A DNA stretch of 43,809 nucleotides. Origin: Bacteroidaceae bacterium. Lineage in GTDB: Bacteria; Bacteroidota; Bacteroidia; Bacteroidales; Bacteroidaceae. The DNA lies in contig JAFXNA010000018.1 in assembly GCA_017529865.1 (NCBI GenBank), positions 169,138 through 212,946 on the forward strand. The letters run 5' to 3'. The notes beneath the pieces are model-generated. The model was not told where the DNA came from. It saw only the letters and a list, made by a program, of their open reading frames with translations, and did no database searches. Positions 7,230-16,015 of this stretch are shown piece after piece. The position numbers and the translations under genes are program-made. The stretch's first letter is position 1, and every line of letters begins with the position of its first letter.

Positions 7230-8018
7230 TTAGCGTGTCAATTTAATGGCAAAGGTGCGTCGCTGGGTGTCGAACTCGATATGTTCGCTGACGACATGCT
7301 GTTGGATGGTGCCATCGGAACAAAGTTGCTCAGGGGTACCATTTATGAGACTGCCATCGTCGGCAAGCAACCAAATCTGGTCGGCAACCTGGAGGGCAAG
7401 ATCGATATCATGGATGGACATTAGGATAGTTTTTCCCATCTCGTGCGCCAAACTGCGAAGCATGAGCATCACTCCCACCTTATTCGGATAATAGAGGAAG
7501 GCTGTGGGTTCATCGAGCAGGATGATGGGTGTTTCCTGTGCAATGGCTTTAGCAATCATGGCTTTCTGTCGCTCTCCGTCGCTGAGGGTCTGAAATGCTT
7601 GCTGGGCTACATTCCCAATGCCAACACGCTGAATGCATTGGGTAATGACTTCGTGGTCGTGCTGGGACAGACGTCCCCAAAAACCAGTATAGGGACTACG
7701 TCCAAGGCCAATGACTTCATAAGTGGTGAGGTTTTTGATATGGGCATTATTGGTAAGTACAATGCTGATGAGTTTCGCCAACTCCTCATTACTGTAACTA
7801 CTGACAGGCTTATCGAACAACACCACATCGCCACTCAATGGTGGCTGAAAGGCTGCAAGGGTGCGAAGCAGTGTTGACTTACCAGTGCCGTTAGGGCCTA
7901 TCAGACAAGTGAGTTGTCCTGCCATCAGGGATGCATTCATGTCTTTGCTGACGATACGGTCTTTCCCCTTGAGACGATAGCCTGTTGTCAGTTGTCTAAG
8001 TATGATTGATGATTCCAT
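7230..8018 (-). CDS. FecE/BtuD-type ABC transporter ATP-binding protein
   Basis: Iron-siderophore/cobalamin importer ATPase of about 262 residues, counted from the ATG at 8018 (MESSIILRQL). An in-frame upstream start at 8063 would add 15 residues overlapping the previous gene and is less likely. Visible motifs are Walker A GPNGTGKST (41-49), signature LSDGE (145-149), Walker B ILLDEP (168-170) and the H-loop His (IHDID, about 203). The D-loop, normally FLDYP in relatives, reads FLYYP, and no canonical Q-loop Gln is seen (SIVLTNNA). No permease or binding-protein gene is adjacent, so partners must be encoded elsewhere. It lies 22 nt downstream of the nucleoside kinase in the same operon. Confidence 0.85.
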   Translation of the reverse strand: MESSIILRQLTTGYRLKGKDRIVSKDMNASLMAGQLTCLIGPNGTGKSTLLRTLAAFQPPLSGDVVLFDKPVSSYSNEELAKLISIVLTNNAHIKNLTTYEVIGLGRSPYTGFWGRLSQHDHEVITQCIQRVGIGNVAQQAFQTLSDGERQKAMIAKAIAQETPIILLDEPTAFLYYPNKVGVMLMLRSLAHEMGKTILMSIHDIDLALQVADQIWLLADDGSLINGTPEQLCSDGTIQQHVVSEHIEFDTQRRTFAIKLTR

Positions 8019-8040
8019 GTTAACTATTGAACATTGATAA

Positions 8041-9039
8041 TCAATACTTGAATGAGCTGCCACCCATAAACTCGCGAAGTAAAGAGGTAGGAGGTGTGAG
8101 TGTCATATCTTCAATGGGAGTAAACAACAGGAGGAGGCGACGCAAGCGATCGGAAACCTCGTATTGCGGCATGTCGGGAGTAATCTCAGCAAGGAGAGGA
8201 AGGACTTTGTTGCGCAAGACAGCCAACTCGTAAATCTGTACACTATTGAACTCTACATCGGCATATTTCTGGAAGGGGAACACCCACTTATCTTCTCCAC
8301 GGCGTACACTTGGCCAGCGGTCGATGGTGGCAATGGCAGAGGCTCCCCGATAGCGATAATCACGCAAAATACGCCGAATCAATCGGCTGTCTGTACGACT
8401 CACCATCGTATTTTTGTCTATTTGAATTGGTGCCAGAACAGAGGCATAAATTCGGTATTTGTACGATTCTGGTATCTGGGCTGTCAATTCGGGGTTGAGG
8501 CCATGAATGCCTTCAAACAGCAATATCATATCATCTTCCAATCGTAATTTGCGTCCGCTGTTCTGGCTTGTTCCAGAAGGGAAGTCGTAGCGAGGCAGTT
8601 CGATTTCTTCGCCCTTAAGCAACATGCCTATATGCTTTTGAAGCAATTCTAGATCGACGGCATGAACCGATTCATAGTCATATTCGCCCGATTCATCGCG
8701 TGGAGTACGGGTACGATCTACGAAGTAATCATCCAATGAAATGGGATAAGGCTTCAAACCATTTGCCATCAAATGGAGCGACAGACGCTTACAGAAAGTG
8801 GTCTTACCACTCGACGATGGGCCTGCCACTAAAATCACCTTCACATTCTGACGTTTGATAATCTCATCGGCAATGCTTTCGATGCGTTTGTCCATGAGGA
8901 TTTCCGACATATTGACGATGTCTTTCATCATGCCATTTCGAATGGCACGATTCAAGTCTTTGATATTATGAAGCTGCACAAAATCTATTTCCTGCGTTTT
9001 TTTATCTTGAATTTGCAGAATTATGCGGTCTTGTTCCAT
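8041..9039 (-). CDS. Uridine kinase-like nucleoside kinase, short form
   Basis: 332-residue P-loop kinase of the uridine kinase/phosphoribulokinase class, expected to phosphorylate a nucleoside using NTP in the cytoplasm. Walker A is GPSSSGKT (73-80); the acceptor-site segment SLDDYFVDRTRTP and the LFEGIHGLN strand follow. The segment IVNMSEILMDKRIESIADEI precedes the P-loop, as in the Bacteroidota family whose usual members of about 550 residues also carry N-terminal TGS and threonyl-tRNA-synthetase-like domains. Those domains are absent. The start at 9039 is well supported, because a perfect promoter lies only 45 nt upstream and leaves no room for them. First gene of the kinase-ATPase-phosphatase operon. 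Confidence 0.85.
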   Translation of the reverse strand: MEQDRIILQIQDKKTQEIDFVQLHNIKDLNRAIRNGMMKDIVNMSEILMDKRIESIADEIIKRQNVKVILVAGPSSSGKTTFCKRLSLHLMANGLKPYPISLDDYFVDRTRTPRDESGEYDYESVHAVDLELLQKHIGMLLKGEEIELPRYDFPSGTSQNSGRKLRLEDDMILLFEGIHGLNPELTAQIPESYKYRIYASVLAPIQIDKNTMVSRTDSRLIRRILRDYRYRGASAIATIDRWPSVRRGEDKWVFPFQKYADVEFNSVQIYELAVLRNKVLPLLAEITPDMPQYEVSDRLRRLLLLFTPIEDMTLTPPTSLLREFMGGSSFKY

Positions 9040-9083
9040 ATATGTTAATAAGTTTTAGTACTTTTGCAAAAGATTTGTGTGTG

Positions 9084-9114
9084 CAAAGGTAGCAAAAGCC
9101 GAGCGAAGTACAAA
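9084..9114 (-). promoter_or_regulatory. Perfect Bacteroidota promoter of the kinase operon
   Basis: On the minus strand TTTG (9111-9114), a 19-nt spacer and TACCTTTG (9084-9091) fit the consensus exactly. Transcription would start near 9078, about 39 nt before the kinase ATG. It lies within the divergent spacer shared with the GSCFA gene. Confidence 0.82.
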
Positions 9115-9132
9115 ATAATTTTGCAAAAAAAC

Positions 9133-9987
9133 GTGGAATTCAGGACAAAGGTTGATATTCATAACAAGGAATTGAGTTTGTCACATCGTCATAAATACCT
9201 GCTATTAGGCTCGTGTTTCTCTGACAGCATTGGCGATAAGCTCACGAATGCTGGGTTCGATAGCGTAGCGAATCCCTTTGGCGCATTGTATAATCCTTTG
9301 TCAATCATCAATGCCCTTTCGGCTAGAAACGATGAATTCTATCAATGGACACAGAAATCCTGCGGTGACCTGGACTTTGAACAGGTAATTGATTCTGCTG
9401 ATGTGCTTATTCTCACTTTTGGAACAGCATGGGTCTATGAGTTGAAGCAAACCGGTCATGTTGTGGCGAACTGCAAGAAGCAACCTGACGCTCTGTTCGC
9501 CAGACGACGCATCACTACCACTGAAATAGAAGAGATATACACCGAATTCATCGAAAATACGATTATTCCAAACCACAAAACCATCGTATTCACCGTAAGC
9601 CCTATCCGTCATAAGAAAGACGGGCTGCATGAGAATCAGTTGAGTAAATCCATTCTGTTGTTGGCTATCGACAGTCTATGCAAGACATACCCCAACAATT
9701 GCTATTACTTCCCCTCTTATGAGATTGTGATGGACGAGTTACGTGACTACAGGTTCTATGCCGACGATATGCTGCATCCTTCACAAGTGGCTGTTCAGTA
9801 TATCTGGGAAAGATTCCAACAGGCCTATTTCTGCCCGAAAACCATCGATTTCATCGAACAATTCGAGCATTTGAATCGCATATTACACCACCAACCATTG
9901 GATGCCTCGAACGAGGCACATCAGCAATTGGTGGCTCAAACAAAAGAACAGATTAATCAATTAAAAAATGCAATACAGAATCAGTGA
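9133..9987 (+). CDS. GSCFA-domain protein
   Basis: The GSCFA family (SGNH/GDSL-like fold, function not established) is shown by LLLGSCFSDSIG near the N-terminus, FGTAWVYE in the middle and the late DDMLHPS block, which corresponds to the Asp/His part of SGNH hydrolases. I prefer the GTG at 9133 (VEFRTKVDI), because family members usually start a few residues before this strand. An ATG at 9064 would add 23 residues lying over the divergent promoter. TAATTTTG at 9116-9123 fits a -7 box, so the transcript could be almost leaderless. The gene overlaps the MurF-Alr start by 20 nt, a pairing common in Bacteroidales that suggests a role near cell-wall synthesis. That role is inferred. Confidence 0.85.
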   Translation: MEFRTKVDIHNKELSLSHRHKYLLLGSCFSDSIGDKLTNAGFDSVANPFGALYNPLSIINALSARNDEFYQWTQKSCGDLDFEQVIDSADVLILTFGTAWVYELKQTGHVVANCKKQPDALFARRRITTTEIEEIYTEFIENTIIPNHKTIVFTVSPIRHKKDGLHENQLSKSILLLAIDSLCKTYPNNCYYFPSYEIVMDELRDYRFYADDMLHPSQVAVQYIWERFQQAYFCPKTIDFIEQFEHLNRILHHQPLDASNEAHQQLVAQTKEQINQLKNAIQNQ

Positions 9988-12412
9988 TATCGCGCATATC
10001 ATCAATGCGGAGCGTAAAGGCTCGGAAGATGCCTTGATTAATTGGCTGCTGATTGACAGCCGTTCGCTTTGTTTTCCGAAGGAGACCTTGTTTTTTGCCA
10101 TCCGTACGAATCGTAATGATGGCCACAAATACATAGGAGAGCTATACAAGCGAGGAGTCAGAAACTTTATTGTCAGTTCTTTGCCTGCCGACATCGATCA
10201 GTATCCGCAAAGCAACTTCCTCTTGGTTCATGACACATTGCAAGCCATGCAGCAGCTGGCAGCATATCATCGTGAACAATTCGACATCCCTGTGATTGCT
10301 ATAACAGGTAGCAATGGAAAGACAACAGTGAAGGAATGGCTTTATCAATTGCTCTCGCCCGATTTCAATGTGTGTCGTTCGCCTCGTAGCTACAACTCTC
10401 AAGTAGGTGTTCCTCTGTCGCTGTGGCTGTTGAACCCACATAATGATGTTGCCATCATTGAAGCAGGAATTTCCAATCCAAATGAGATGGACAACCTTAA
10501 CCGGATGATTCGTCCTACCATCAGTGTCATCACCAATATCGGTGAAGCACACCAAGAGAATTTCTTTACCAAGGAAGGGAAATGCGATGAGAAACTGAAA
10601 CTGATGCGCAACTGCGAAACAGCCGTCATCAACCTCCAAGACGAATTCATTACCAAAGTAGCCCGTCAGGAAATATTAAATAAGGTGAAGTACTGGCCGA
10701 TGGTGCGTAGTGTGGAGAAGAAAGGAACATCTGCTACTATCACATATACTCTGAATGGGAAGCAAGGCCAATACACCATTCCATTTATTGATAATGCAGC
10801 AATTGAGAATTCCGTCACCTGTCTAGCCACCTGTGCTAGTCTCGAAGGTGTAGATTTAGAAGCCATCTGTGCACGAATGGCTACGCTAGAGCCAGTTGCC
10901 ATGCGTTTGGAGGTGAAAGACGGTATCAATGGATGTACACTGATCAATGATACTTATAACTCAGACATCCATTCGCTCGATATTGCACTCGACTTTATGA
11001 GCCGTCGTCCTGACAATCAAACACAGAAGCGTACATTGATTTTGAGCGACATCCTGCAAAGTGGAGAAACCTCTCGTACGCTATATGCTAAGGTGGCAGA
11101 AATGGCAGAGAAACGTGGAATAGAGAAAGTGATAGGTGTGGGTGAGGCGATTAGTTCCTGCTCACAGTATTTCAAAATGGATGCCTACTTCTTTAAGACG
11201 ACTGAAGAATTGATTGCCAGTGAGGTGTTTGCGGCTCTCAATAATGAATTTATCCTTATTAAAGGAGCGCGTCGCTATCATTTCGATCGTCTCAGCGATT
11301 TGCTGACATTGAAGGTACACCAAACCATTCTGGAGGTTAATCTCAATGCACTGATTGAGAATCTCCACTATTATCGCTCGTTCATGGAACCAGAGGCCAA
11401 GATGGTGTGTATGGTGAAAGCATCGGCATACGGCATTGGATCGTTCGAAACCAGTAAAACCCTGCAAGACCAAGGAGTGGACTATCTAGCTGTAGCAGTA
11501 GCCGACGAAGGGGCAGACTTGCGTAAGGCTGGCATTACGAGCAACATCATGGTAATGAATCCTGAGATGACTTCGTTCAAGATGCTGTTCGATTACCGTC
11601 TCGAACCCGAAGTGTATAACTTCCAACTCCTTGAGGCACTAATTTATGCAGCCGAGAAAGAGGGAATCACCAACTTCCCTATCCACATAAAACTCGATAC
11701 GGGTATGCATCGTCTGGGGTTCAATCCTAAGGAAGATATTGACCGCTTGATTACCCGCCTCAGCAAACAATCGGCATTGATTCCATGTTCTGTGTTTAGC
11801 CATTTTGTAGGAAGCGATGCCGATGAATTCGATAGTTTTTCACGTCAGCAGTTTGAATTGTTCGATGAAGCGAGCCAAAAACTCCAAGCCGCCTATAGCC
11901 ACAAGATTCTGCGTCATATCTGTAACTCGGCAGGTATTGAGCATTTTCCAAAATATCATTTGGATATGGTACGTTTGGGACTTGGTCTTTATGGCATCAA
12001 TCCACGCAACAATGAGGTCATCAATAATGTGGTAACACTGAAAACCACCATTCTTCAAATACGGAATGTGCCTGCTGGCGATACTGTAGGCTATAGCCGG
12101 AAGGGAAAGATTGACCATGATTGTCGCATTGCAGCCATCCCAATTGGATATGCAGACGGACTGAATCGCAAACTTGGCAATAGAAACGGCTATTGTATGG
12201 TTCATGGACAGAAAGCGCCATATGTAGGTAATATCTGCATGGATGTTTGCATGATTGATGTGACAGGCATCGAATGTAGCGAAGGCGATTATGTCACTAT
12301 CTTTGGTGACGAACTGCCAGTTACCGTTCTGAGTGATGCCATCGGAACGATTCCTTACGAGATTCTGACAGGTGTCTCCACCCGAGTACAACGCGTCTAT
12401 ACTCAAGAATAA
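9968..12412 (+). CDS. Bifunctional MurF ligase / alanine racemase
   Basis: An 814-residue fusion typical of Bacteroidota. Residues 1-450 are UDP-MurNAc-tripeptide:D-Ala-D-Ala ligase, with P-loop GSNGKTT at 114-120, the IIEAGISNPNEM block near 163 and the C-terminal domain with NDTYNSD at 327-333. Residues about 455-814 are PLP-dependent alanine racemase: Lys484 in MVKASAYG is the PLP lysine, Tyr709 in VGYSRKG is the expected second catalytic base, and IPIGYADG and VGNICMDVCMIDV are family motifs. One polypeptide would thus make D-Ala and add D-Ala-D-Ala to the peptidoglycan precursor. The start overlaps the GSCFA gene, so the two are probably translated together. Confidence 0.97.
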   Translation: MQYRISDIAHIINAERKGSEDALINWLLIDSRSLCFPKETLFFAIRTNRNDGHKYIGELYKRGVRNFIVSSLPADIDQYPQSNFLLVHDTLQAMQQLAAYHREQFDIPVIAITGSNGKTTVKEWLYQLLSPDFNVCRSPRSYNSQVGVPLSLWLLNPHNDVAIIEAGISNPNEMDNLNRMIRPTISVITNIGEAHQENFFTKEGKCDEKLKLMRNCETAVINLQDEFITKVARQEILNKVKYWPMVRSVEKKGTSATITYTLNGKQGQYTIPFIDNAAIENSVTCLATCASLEGVDLEAICARMATLEPVAMRLEVKDGINGCTLINDTYNSDIHSLDIALDFMSRRPDNQTQKRTLILSDILQSGETSRTLYAKVAEMAEKRGIEKVIGVGEAISSCSQYFKMDAYFFKTTEELIASEVFAALNNEFILIKGARRYHFDRLSDLLTLKVHQTILEVNLNALIENLHYYRSFMEPEAKMVCMVKASAYGIGSFETSKTLQDQGVDYLAVAVADEGADLRKAGITSNIMVMNPEMTSFKMLFDYRLEPEVYNFQLLEALIYAAEKEGITNFPIHIKLDTGMHRLGFNPKEDIDRLITRLSKQSALIPCSVFSHFVGSDADEFDSFSRQQFELFDEASQKLQAAYSHKILRHICNSAGIEHFPKYHLDMVRLGLGLYGINPRNNEVINNVVTLKTTILQIRNVPAGDTVGYSRKGKIDHDCRIAAIPIGYADGLNRKLGNRNGYCMVHGQKAPYVGNICMDVCMIDVTGIECSEGDYVTIFGDELPVTVLSDAIGTIPYEILTGVSTRVQRVYTQE

Positions 12413-12435
12413 CAAGATTAACGATCAAACAAAAG

Positions 12436-12633
12436 ATGAGTGACGGTAATTTCAACAGGGCACTACTTCCCAAGAACGAGTTAACTGCAGGTATCCGTGC
12501 GGGGAAAGCTCAAATGCGCACGAAAGCAGAACAAGCATTTCAAGAAACCATCGAGCATTTCCTACCCGAACTGACAGAAGAGACAAAGCGCGAGATGAAA
12601 GAAGAGTTTATGAGTCGCTTACGTAATAAATAA
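12436..12633 (+). CDS. Small charged protein downstream of MurF-Alr
   Basis: 65 residues, highly charged and mostly helical by composition (RAGKAQMRTKAEQAFQETIE, then ELTEETKREMKEEFMSRLRN). It has no signal peptide or membrane segment. The start at 12436 is 23 nt after the MurF-Alr stop, so it is probably the last gene of that operon. Function unknown. Amphipathic helices suggest a small cytoplasmic adaptor, but that is only a composition argument. Confidence 0.65.
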   Translation: MSDGNFNRALLPKNELTAGIRAGKAQMRTKAEQAFQETIEHFLPELTEETKREMKEEFMSRLRNK

Positions 12634-12845
12634 GGTGTAAAATCTGGACAACGTATCTACTCTAGTTGCTAAACTGGATAGAAAATGTATATTTTTTCGG
12701 CCCAACCTATTTATTTTTCCGGCTCTGTACTTTGTGTTTCGGATAAAAGTGTTATCTTTGCAACCTATAAAAGTGGTTATTACTGCCATTTTCAGAAAAT
12801 ATCAAACAAACTAACAATACGTAAAACAAACTAAAAGATTTATTT
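12634..12845. other. Intergenic region before the sdh operon
   Basis: No ORF seen. It holds the sdh promoter (12731-12760) and a leader of about 80 nt. No clear intrinsic terminator for the preceding operon could be found. Confidence 0.5.
12731..12760 (+). promoter_or_regulatory. Promoter of the succinate dehydrogenase operon
   Basis: TTTG at 12731-12734 and TATCTTTG at 12753-12760 (exact TAnnTTTG), separated by 18 nt, one less than usual. Transcription would begin near 12767. Confidence 0.65.
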
Positions 12846-13559
12846 ATGTGGTTATTTAATTCATCGATTGGAAGAAAACTGATTATGTCGGTTACCGGCA
12901 TCGCACTGGTTCTCTTCATCACCTTCCATGGATGTATGAATGTAGTGGCTTTGATTAGCAGCGAGGCCTACAACACCATCTGTGCATTGCTGGGTTCAAA
13001 CTGGTATGCGATTGCCGCAACGCTTGGCTTGGCAGCACTTGTTGTCATTCACATCATCTATGCGTTCATCCTTACGGCTCAAAACCGTAAGGCGCGTGGT
13101 AATAACAAGTATGCCGTAACTGACAAGCCTTCCAAAGTGGAATGGGCAAGTCAGAACATGCTTGTGTTAGGTATTATTGTTGTATTGGGACTGGGACTCC
13201 ACCTGTTTAATTTCTGGTACAACATGATGTTTGCTGAGATTATTGGGGCAGAAGGTTTGGCTCACGGTCCTGCTGATGGTTTTGCTTGGATTAAGGAAAC
13301 ATTCTCGAATCCTGTATTCTCTATTTTGTATATCATCTGGTTAGTAGCTATCTGGTTCCACCTCACTCACGGTATGTGGTCAGCAATGCAGACACTTGGA
13401 CTGAGCGGACACATCTGGTTCCAGCGTTGGAAATGTATCGGCCAGGTTTGGAGTACTATCATCATGGCTTTGTTCCTCATCGTAGTCCTCGCCTTCTGGT
13501 TCTTCCCAGATGCTGTAGGTCAGTGCGATTTCAAGTTACTTCCATTTGCAGTTAATTAA
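12846..13559 (+). CDS. sdhC: Succinate dehydrogenase/fumarate reductase cytochrome b subunit
   Basis: 237-residue di-haem-type membrane anchor of the SdhC/FrdC b558 family. About five hydrophobic segments are visible (residues about 10-35, 53-77, 103-125, 153-173, 198-220). Candidate haem-ligand histidines sit in TFHGCMN, VIHIIYA, LHLFNF and FHLTHG. It carries electrons between the menaquinone pool and the SdhA/SdhB head. It is the first gene of sdhC-sdhA-(inserted gene)-sdhB, with 19 nt before sdhA. In Bacteroidales this complex usually works as fumarate reductase during fermentation to succinate and propionate; the direction is inferred from the group. Confidence 0.95.
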   Translation: MWLFNSSIGRKLIMSVTGIALVLFITFHGCMNVVALISSEAYNTICALLGSNWYAIAATLGLAALVVIHIIYAFILTAQNRKARGNNKYAVTDKPSKVEWASQNMLVLGIIVVLGLGLHLFNFWYNMMFAEIIGAEGLAHGPADGFAWIKETFSNPVFSILYIIWLVAIWFHLTHGMWSAMQTLGLSGHIWFQRWKCIGQVWSTIIMALFLIVVLAFWFFPDAVGQCDFKLLPFAVN

Positions 13560-13578
13560 CAAGTAAAACGTAAAGATT

Positions 13579-15558
13579 ATGGCAATCAAAATAGATTCAA
13601 AAATTCCTGAAGGACCAGTAGCTGAGAAATGGAGTAACTACAAAGCTCATCAGCGTTTGGTCAATCCAAAGAATAAACTGAAACTCGATGTCATCGTAGT
13701 CGGTACAGGTCTTGCCGGTGCAAGTGCTGCTGCCAGCCTTGGTGAGATGGGCTTCAACGTACTCAACTTCTGTATCCAGGACTCTCCACGCCGTGCTCAC
13801 TCAATCGCTGCACAGGGTGGTATCAACGCAGCGAAGAACTATCAGAATGATGGCGACTCTGTGTATCGTCTGTTTTATGATACAGTGAAAGGTGGTGACT
13901 ATCGTGCTCGCGAAGCTAACGTGTATCGTCTGGCTGAGGTAAGTAATAGTATCATTGACCAGTGTGTGGCTCAGGGCGTTCCTTTCGCACGTGAATATGG
14001 TGGTACTTTGGCTAACCGTTCATTCGGAGGTGCTCAGGTAAGCCGTACATTCTATGCTAAGGGCCAGACAGGTCAGCAGTTGCTGCTGGGAGCTTACAGT
14101 GCACTCTCTGCACAGGTACAGGCTGGTAAGGTGAAGCTCTACACTCGCTACGAGATGGAGGATGTTGTTATTGTCGACGGTAAGGCTCGCGGCATCATTG
14201 CCAAGAACCTCGTGACTGGTAAACTGGAGCGCTTCACTGCCAATGCTGTTGTCATCGCAACTGGTGGTTACGGAAATACCTACTTCCTTTCAACCAACGC
14301 AATGGGATGCAACTGTACTGCTGCTGTTCAGTGCTACCGCAAGGGCGCATACATGGCTAATCCTTCATACGTACAGATTCACCCAACTTGTATTCCTGTT
14401 CACGGAGACAAGCAGTCTAAGCTGACGCTGATGTCTGAGTCGCTTCGTAACGACGGACGTATCTGGGTTCCTAAGAAGATTGAAGATGCCAAGGCTCTGC
14501 AGGCAGGCACCAAGGAAGGTTGGGAAATTCCTGAGGAAGATCGCGACTACTACCTCGAGCGCCGCTATCCTGCATTCGGTAACCTCGTTCCTCGTGACGT
14601 GGCCAGCCGTGCAGCTAAGGAGCGTTGCGACAAAGGTTTCGGTGTGAACAACACTGGTCTGGCTGTATTCCTCGACTTTTCCGAGAGTATCAACCGTCTG
14701 GGTCTCGATGCCATGAAGCAGCGTTATGGCAACCTGTTTGACATGTACGAGGAAATCACCGACGTTTATCCTGGCGACCTCGCCAACGAAATCAACGGCG
14801 TGAAGTACTACAAGCCAATGATGATCTATCCTGCTATCCACTACACGATGGGTGGCGTCTGGGTAGACTACGAGTTACAGACCTCTATCCCAGGCCTCTT
14901 CGCCATCGGCGAATGTAACTTCTCCGACCACGGAGCTAACCGCCTCGGTGCTTCTGCGCTGATGCAGGGTCTGGCCGACGGCTACTTCGTACTGCCATAT
15001 ACTATTCAGAACTACCTCGCCGACCAGGCACTCTGGCCACGTGTCAGCACCGATCTTCCCGAGTTTGCTGAGGCAGAGAAGGCTGTCGATGCCGAGCTTA
15101 CTCGTCTGCTCAACATCAAGGGCAAGCGTTCTGTTGACTCCATCCACAAGGAACTCGGCCACATCATGTGGGAGTATGTCGGTATGGGTCGTACGGCAGA
15201 AGGTCTGAAGACTGGTATCCAGAAGATGAAGGAACTGCAGAAGGAGTTCGACACCAACCTGTTCGTTCCTGGTTCAAAGGATGGTCTCAACATCGAGCTT
15301 GACAAGGCAATCCATCTGCGCGACTTCTTCACCATGGGTGAGCTTGTGGCTCACGATGCCCTCTCTCGTAACGAGAGCTGTGGTGGTCACTTCCGCGAGG
15401 AATACCAGACGGAAGAGGGCGAAGCAAAGCGCGACGATGCAAACTTCTTCTATGTAGGCTGTTGGGAGTACAAGGGTGCCGACAAGGATCCTGAACTCAT
15501 CAAGGAGCCACTCGAATACGAAGCAATCAAGGTACAAACTCGTAATTACAAGAATTAA
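13579..15558 (+). CDS. sdhA: Succinate dehydrogenase/fumarate reductase flavoprotein subunit
   Basis: 659 residues, normal for the long Bacteroidota/epsilon-type form. The N-terminal dinucleotide fold is [12 protein letters not shown] (Gly42, Gly44, Gly47), and [12 protein letters not shown] near residue 74 holds the histidine expected to bind FAD covalently. YVQIHPTC and the [14 protein letters not shown] block belong to the capping domain, and the [18 protein letters not shown] segment closes the FAD site. It oxidises succinate or reduces fumarate on the cytoplasmic face. The gene ends normally with TAA at 15558; the 457 nt before sdhB are occupied by an inserted element, not by lost sdh sequence. 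Confidence 0.97.
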   Translation: MAIKIDSKIPEGPVAEKWSNYKAHQRLVNPKNKLKLDVIVVGTGLAGASAAASLGEMGFNVLNFCIQDSPRRAHSIAAQGGINAAKNYQNDGDSVYRLFYDTVKGGDYRAREANVYRLAEVSNSIIDQCVAQGVPFAREYGGTLANRSFGGAQVSRTFYAKGQTGQQLLLGAYSALSAQVQAGKVKLYTRYEMEDVVIVDGKARGIIAKNLVTGKLERFTANAVVIATGGYGNTYFLSTNAMGCNCTAAVQCYRKGAYMANPSYVQIHPTCIPVHGDKQSKLTLMSESLRNDGRIWVPKKIEDAKALQAGTKEGWEIPEEDRDYYLERRYPAFGNLVPRDVASRAAKERCDKGFGVNNTGLAVFLDFSESINRLGLDAMKQRYGNLFDMYEEITDVYPGDLANEINGVKYYKPMMIYPAIHYTMGGVWVDYELQTSIPGLFAIGECNFSDHGANRLGASALMQGLADGYFVLPYTIQNYLADQALWPRVSTDLPEFAEAEKAVDAELTRLLNIKGKRSVDSIHKELGHIMWEYVGMGRTAEGLKTGIQKMKELQKEFDTNLFVPGSKDGLNIELDKAIHLRDFFTMGELVAHDALSRNESCGGHFREEYQTEEGEAKRDDANFFYVGCWEYKGADKDPELIKEPLEYEAIKVQTRNYKN

Positions 15559-15561
15559 TAA

Positions 15562-16008
15562 TAAGGTTTTTAGGTCGTAAGGTTATAAGGTTTTAAGAGA
15601 TGGGACCACACAAGAATCTAGTTGTCTGGCAGAAGAGCATGGATCTGGTAAGAGAGATTTATCAGGCTACGGCTCAGTATCCGAAGTCCGAAACCTACGG
15701 ACTCGTCAGCCAGATGCGCCGCTGTGTGGTGTCAATCCCGTCGAATATAGCCGAAGGATACGGCAGGGGTTCCAATGCCGACCTTATTCACTTCCTCTAC
15801 TTTGCCTTGGGTTCTTTGAATGAACTGGAAACCCAAATCATTATATCGAAAGACCTTTCGTATATAGGCGATGCTGAGGCAACAGAATTGGAAACAATGA
15901 ACGACGAGGTGATGAAAATGCTCAACTCTCTTATCTACAAGAGATTACATCAAGACCCTGATACCGACTGTCCTGATAACCTCAAAACCTAATAACCTCA
16001 AAACCTTA
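15562..16008 (+). mobile_element. Candidate IVS-like element: four-helix-bundle ORF between inverted 8-nt repeat arrays
   Basis: The left arm (15562-15595) and right arm (15975-16008) are imperfect inverted repeats of 34 nt. Both are built from 8-nt units: AAGGTTTT, TAGGTCGT, AAGGTTAT, AAGGTTTT on the left; ATAACCTC, AAAACCTA, ATAACCTC, AAAACCTT on the right. The ORF at 15600-15992 fills the space, and its last codons and stop lie inside the right arm. In RNA the arms could pair and loop out the ORF, as in the intervening sequences of some 23S rRNAs that encode the same protein family. The right arm ends 7 nt before the sdhB ATG. Two ORF-less relatives occur at 30271-30441 and 36054-36117. 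Mobility is inferred. Confidence 0.55.
15600..15992 (+). CDS. Four-helix-bundle protein (S23/IVP family)
   Basis: 130 residues with the family signatures [40 protein letters not shown] and [10 protein letters not shown]. This family (TIGR02436-type) includes proteins encoded in 23S rRNA intervening sequences and is related to the Avd accessory protein of diversity-generating retroelements. It forms a pentameric barrel with basic surfaces thought to bind nucleic acid. The cellular role is unknown. The gene splits sdhA from sdhB in the same orientation and is bordered by inverted arrays of 8-nt units; the final residues DNLKT and the stop codon are encoded by the right array. This supports acquisition together with the repeats. 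Confidence 0.93.
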   Translation: MGPHKNLVVWQKSMDLVREIYQATAQYPKSETYGLVSQMRRCVVSIPSNIAEGYGRGSNADLIHFLYFALGSLNELETQIIISKDLSYIGDAEATELETMNDEVMKMLNSLIYKRLHQDPDTDCPDNLKT

Positions 16009-16015
16009 CACAATT

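Noticed and set aside
7230..8018. Complete iron/cobalamin import locus
   Set aside because: Only the ATPase is present; neighbours encode a kinase and a phosphatase.
15600..15992. Diversity-generating retroelement (Avd-like protein)
   Set aside because: No reverse transcriptase, template repeat or variable-repeat target gene is present; only the protein fold is shared.
15559..16015. Frameshift or deletion in the sdh operon
   Set aside because: SdhA ends and SdhB begins with complete, normal termini; the 457 nt between them are an insertion with its own intact gene.
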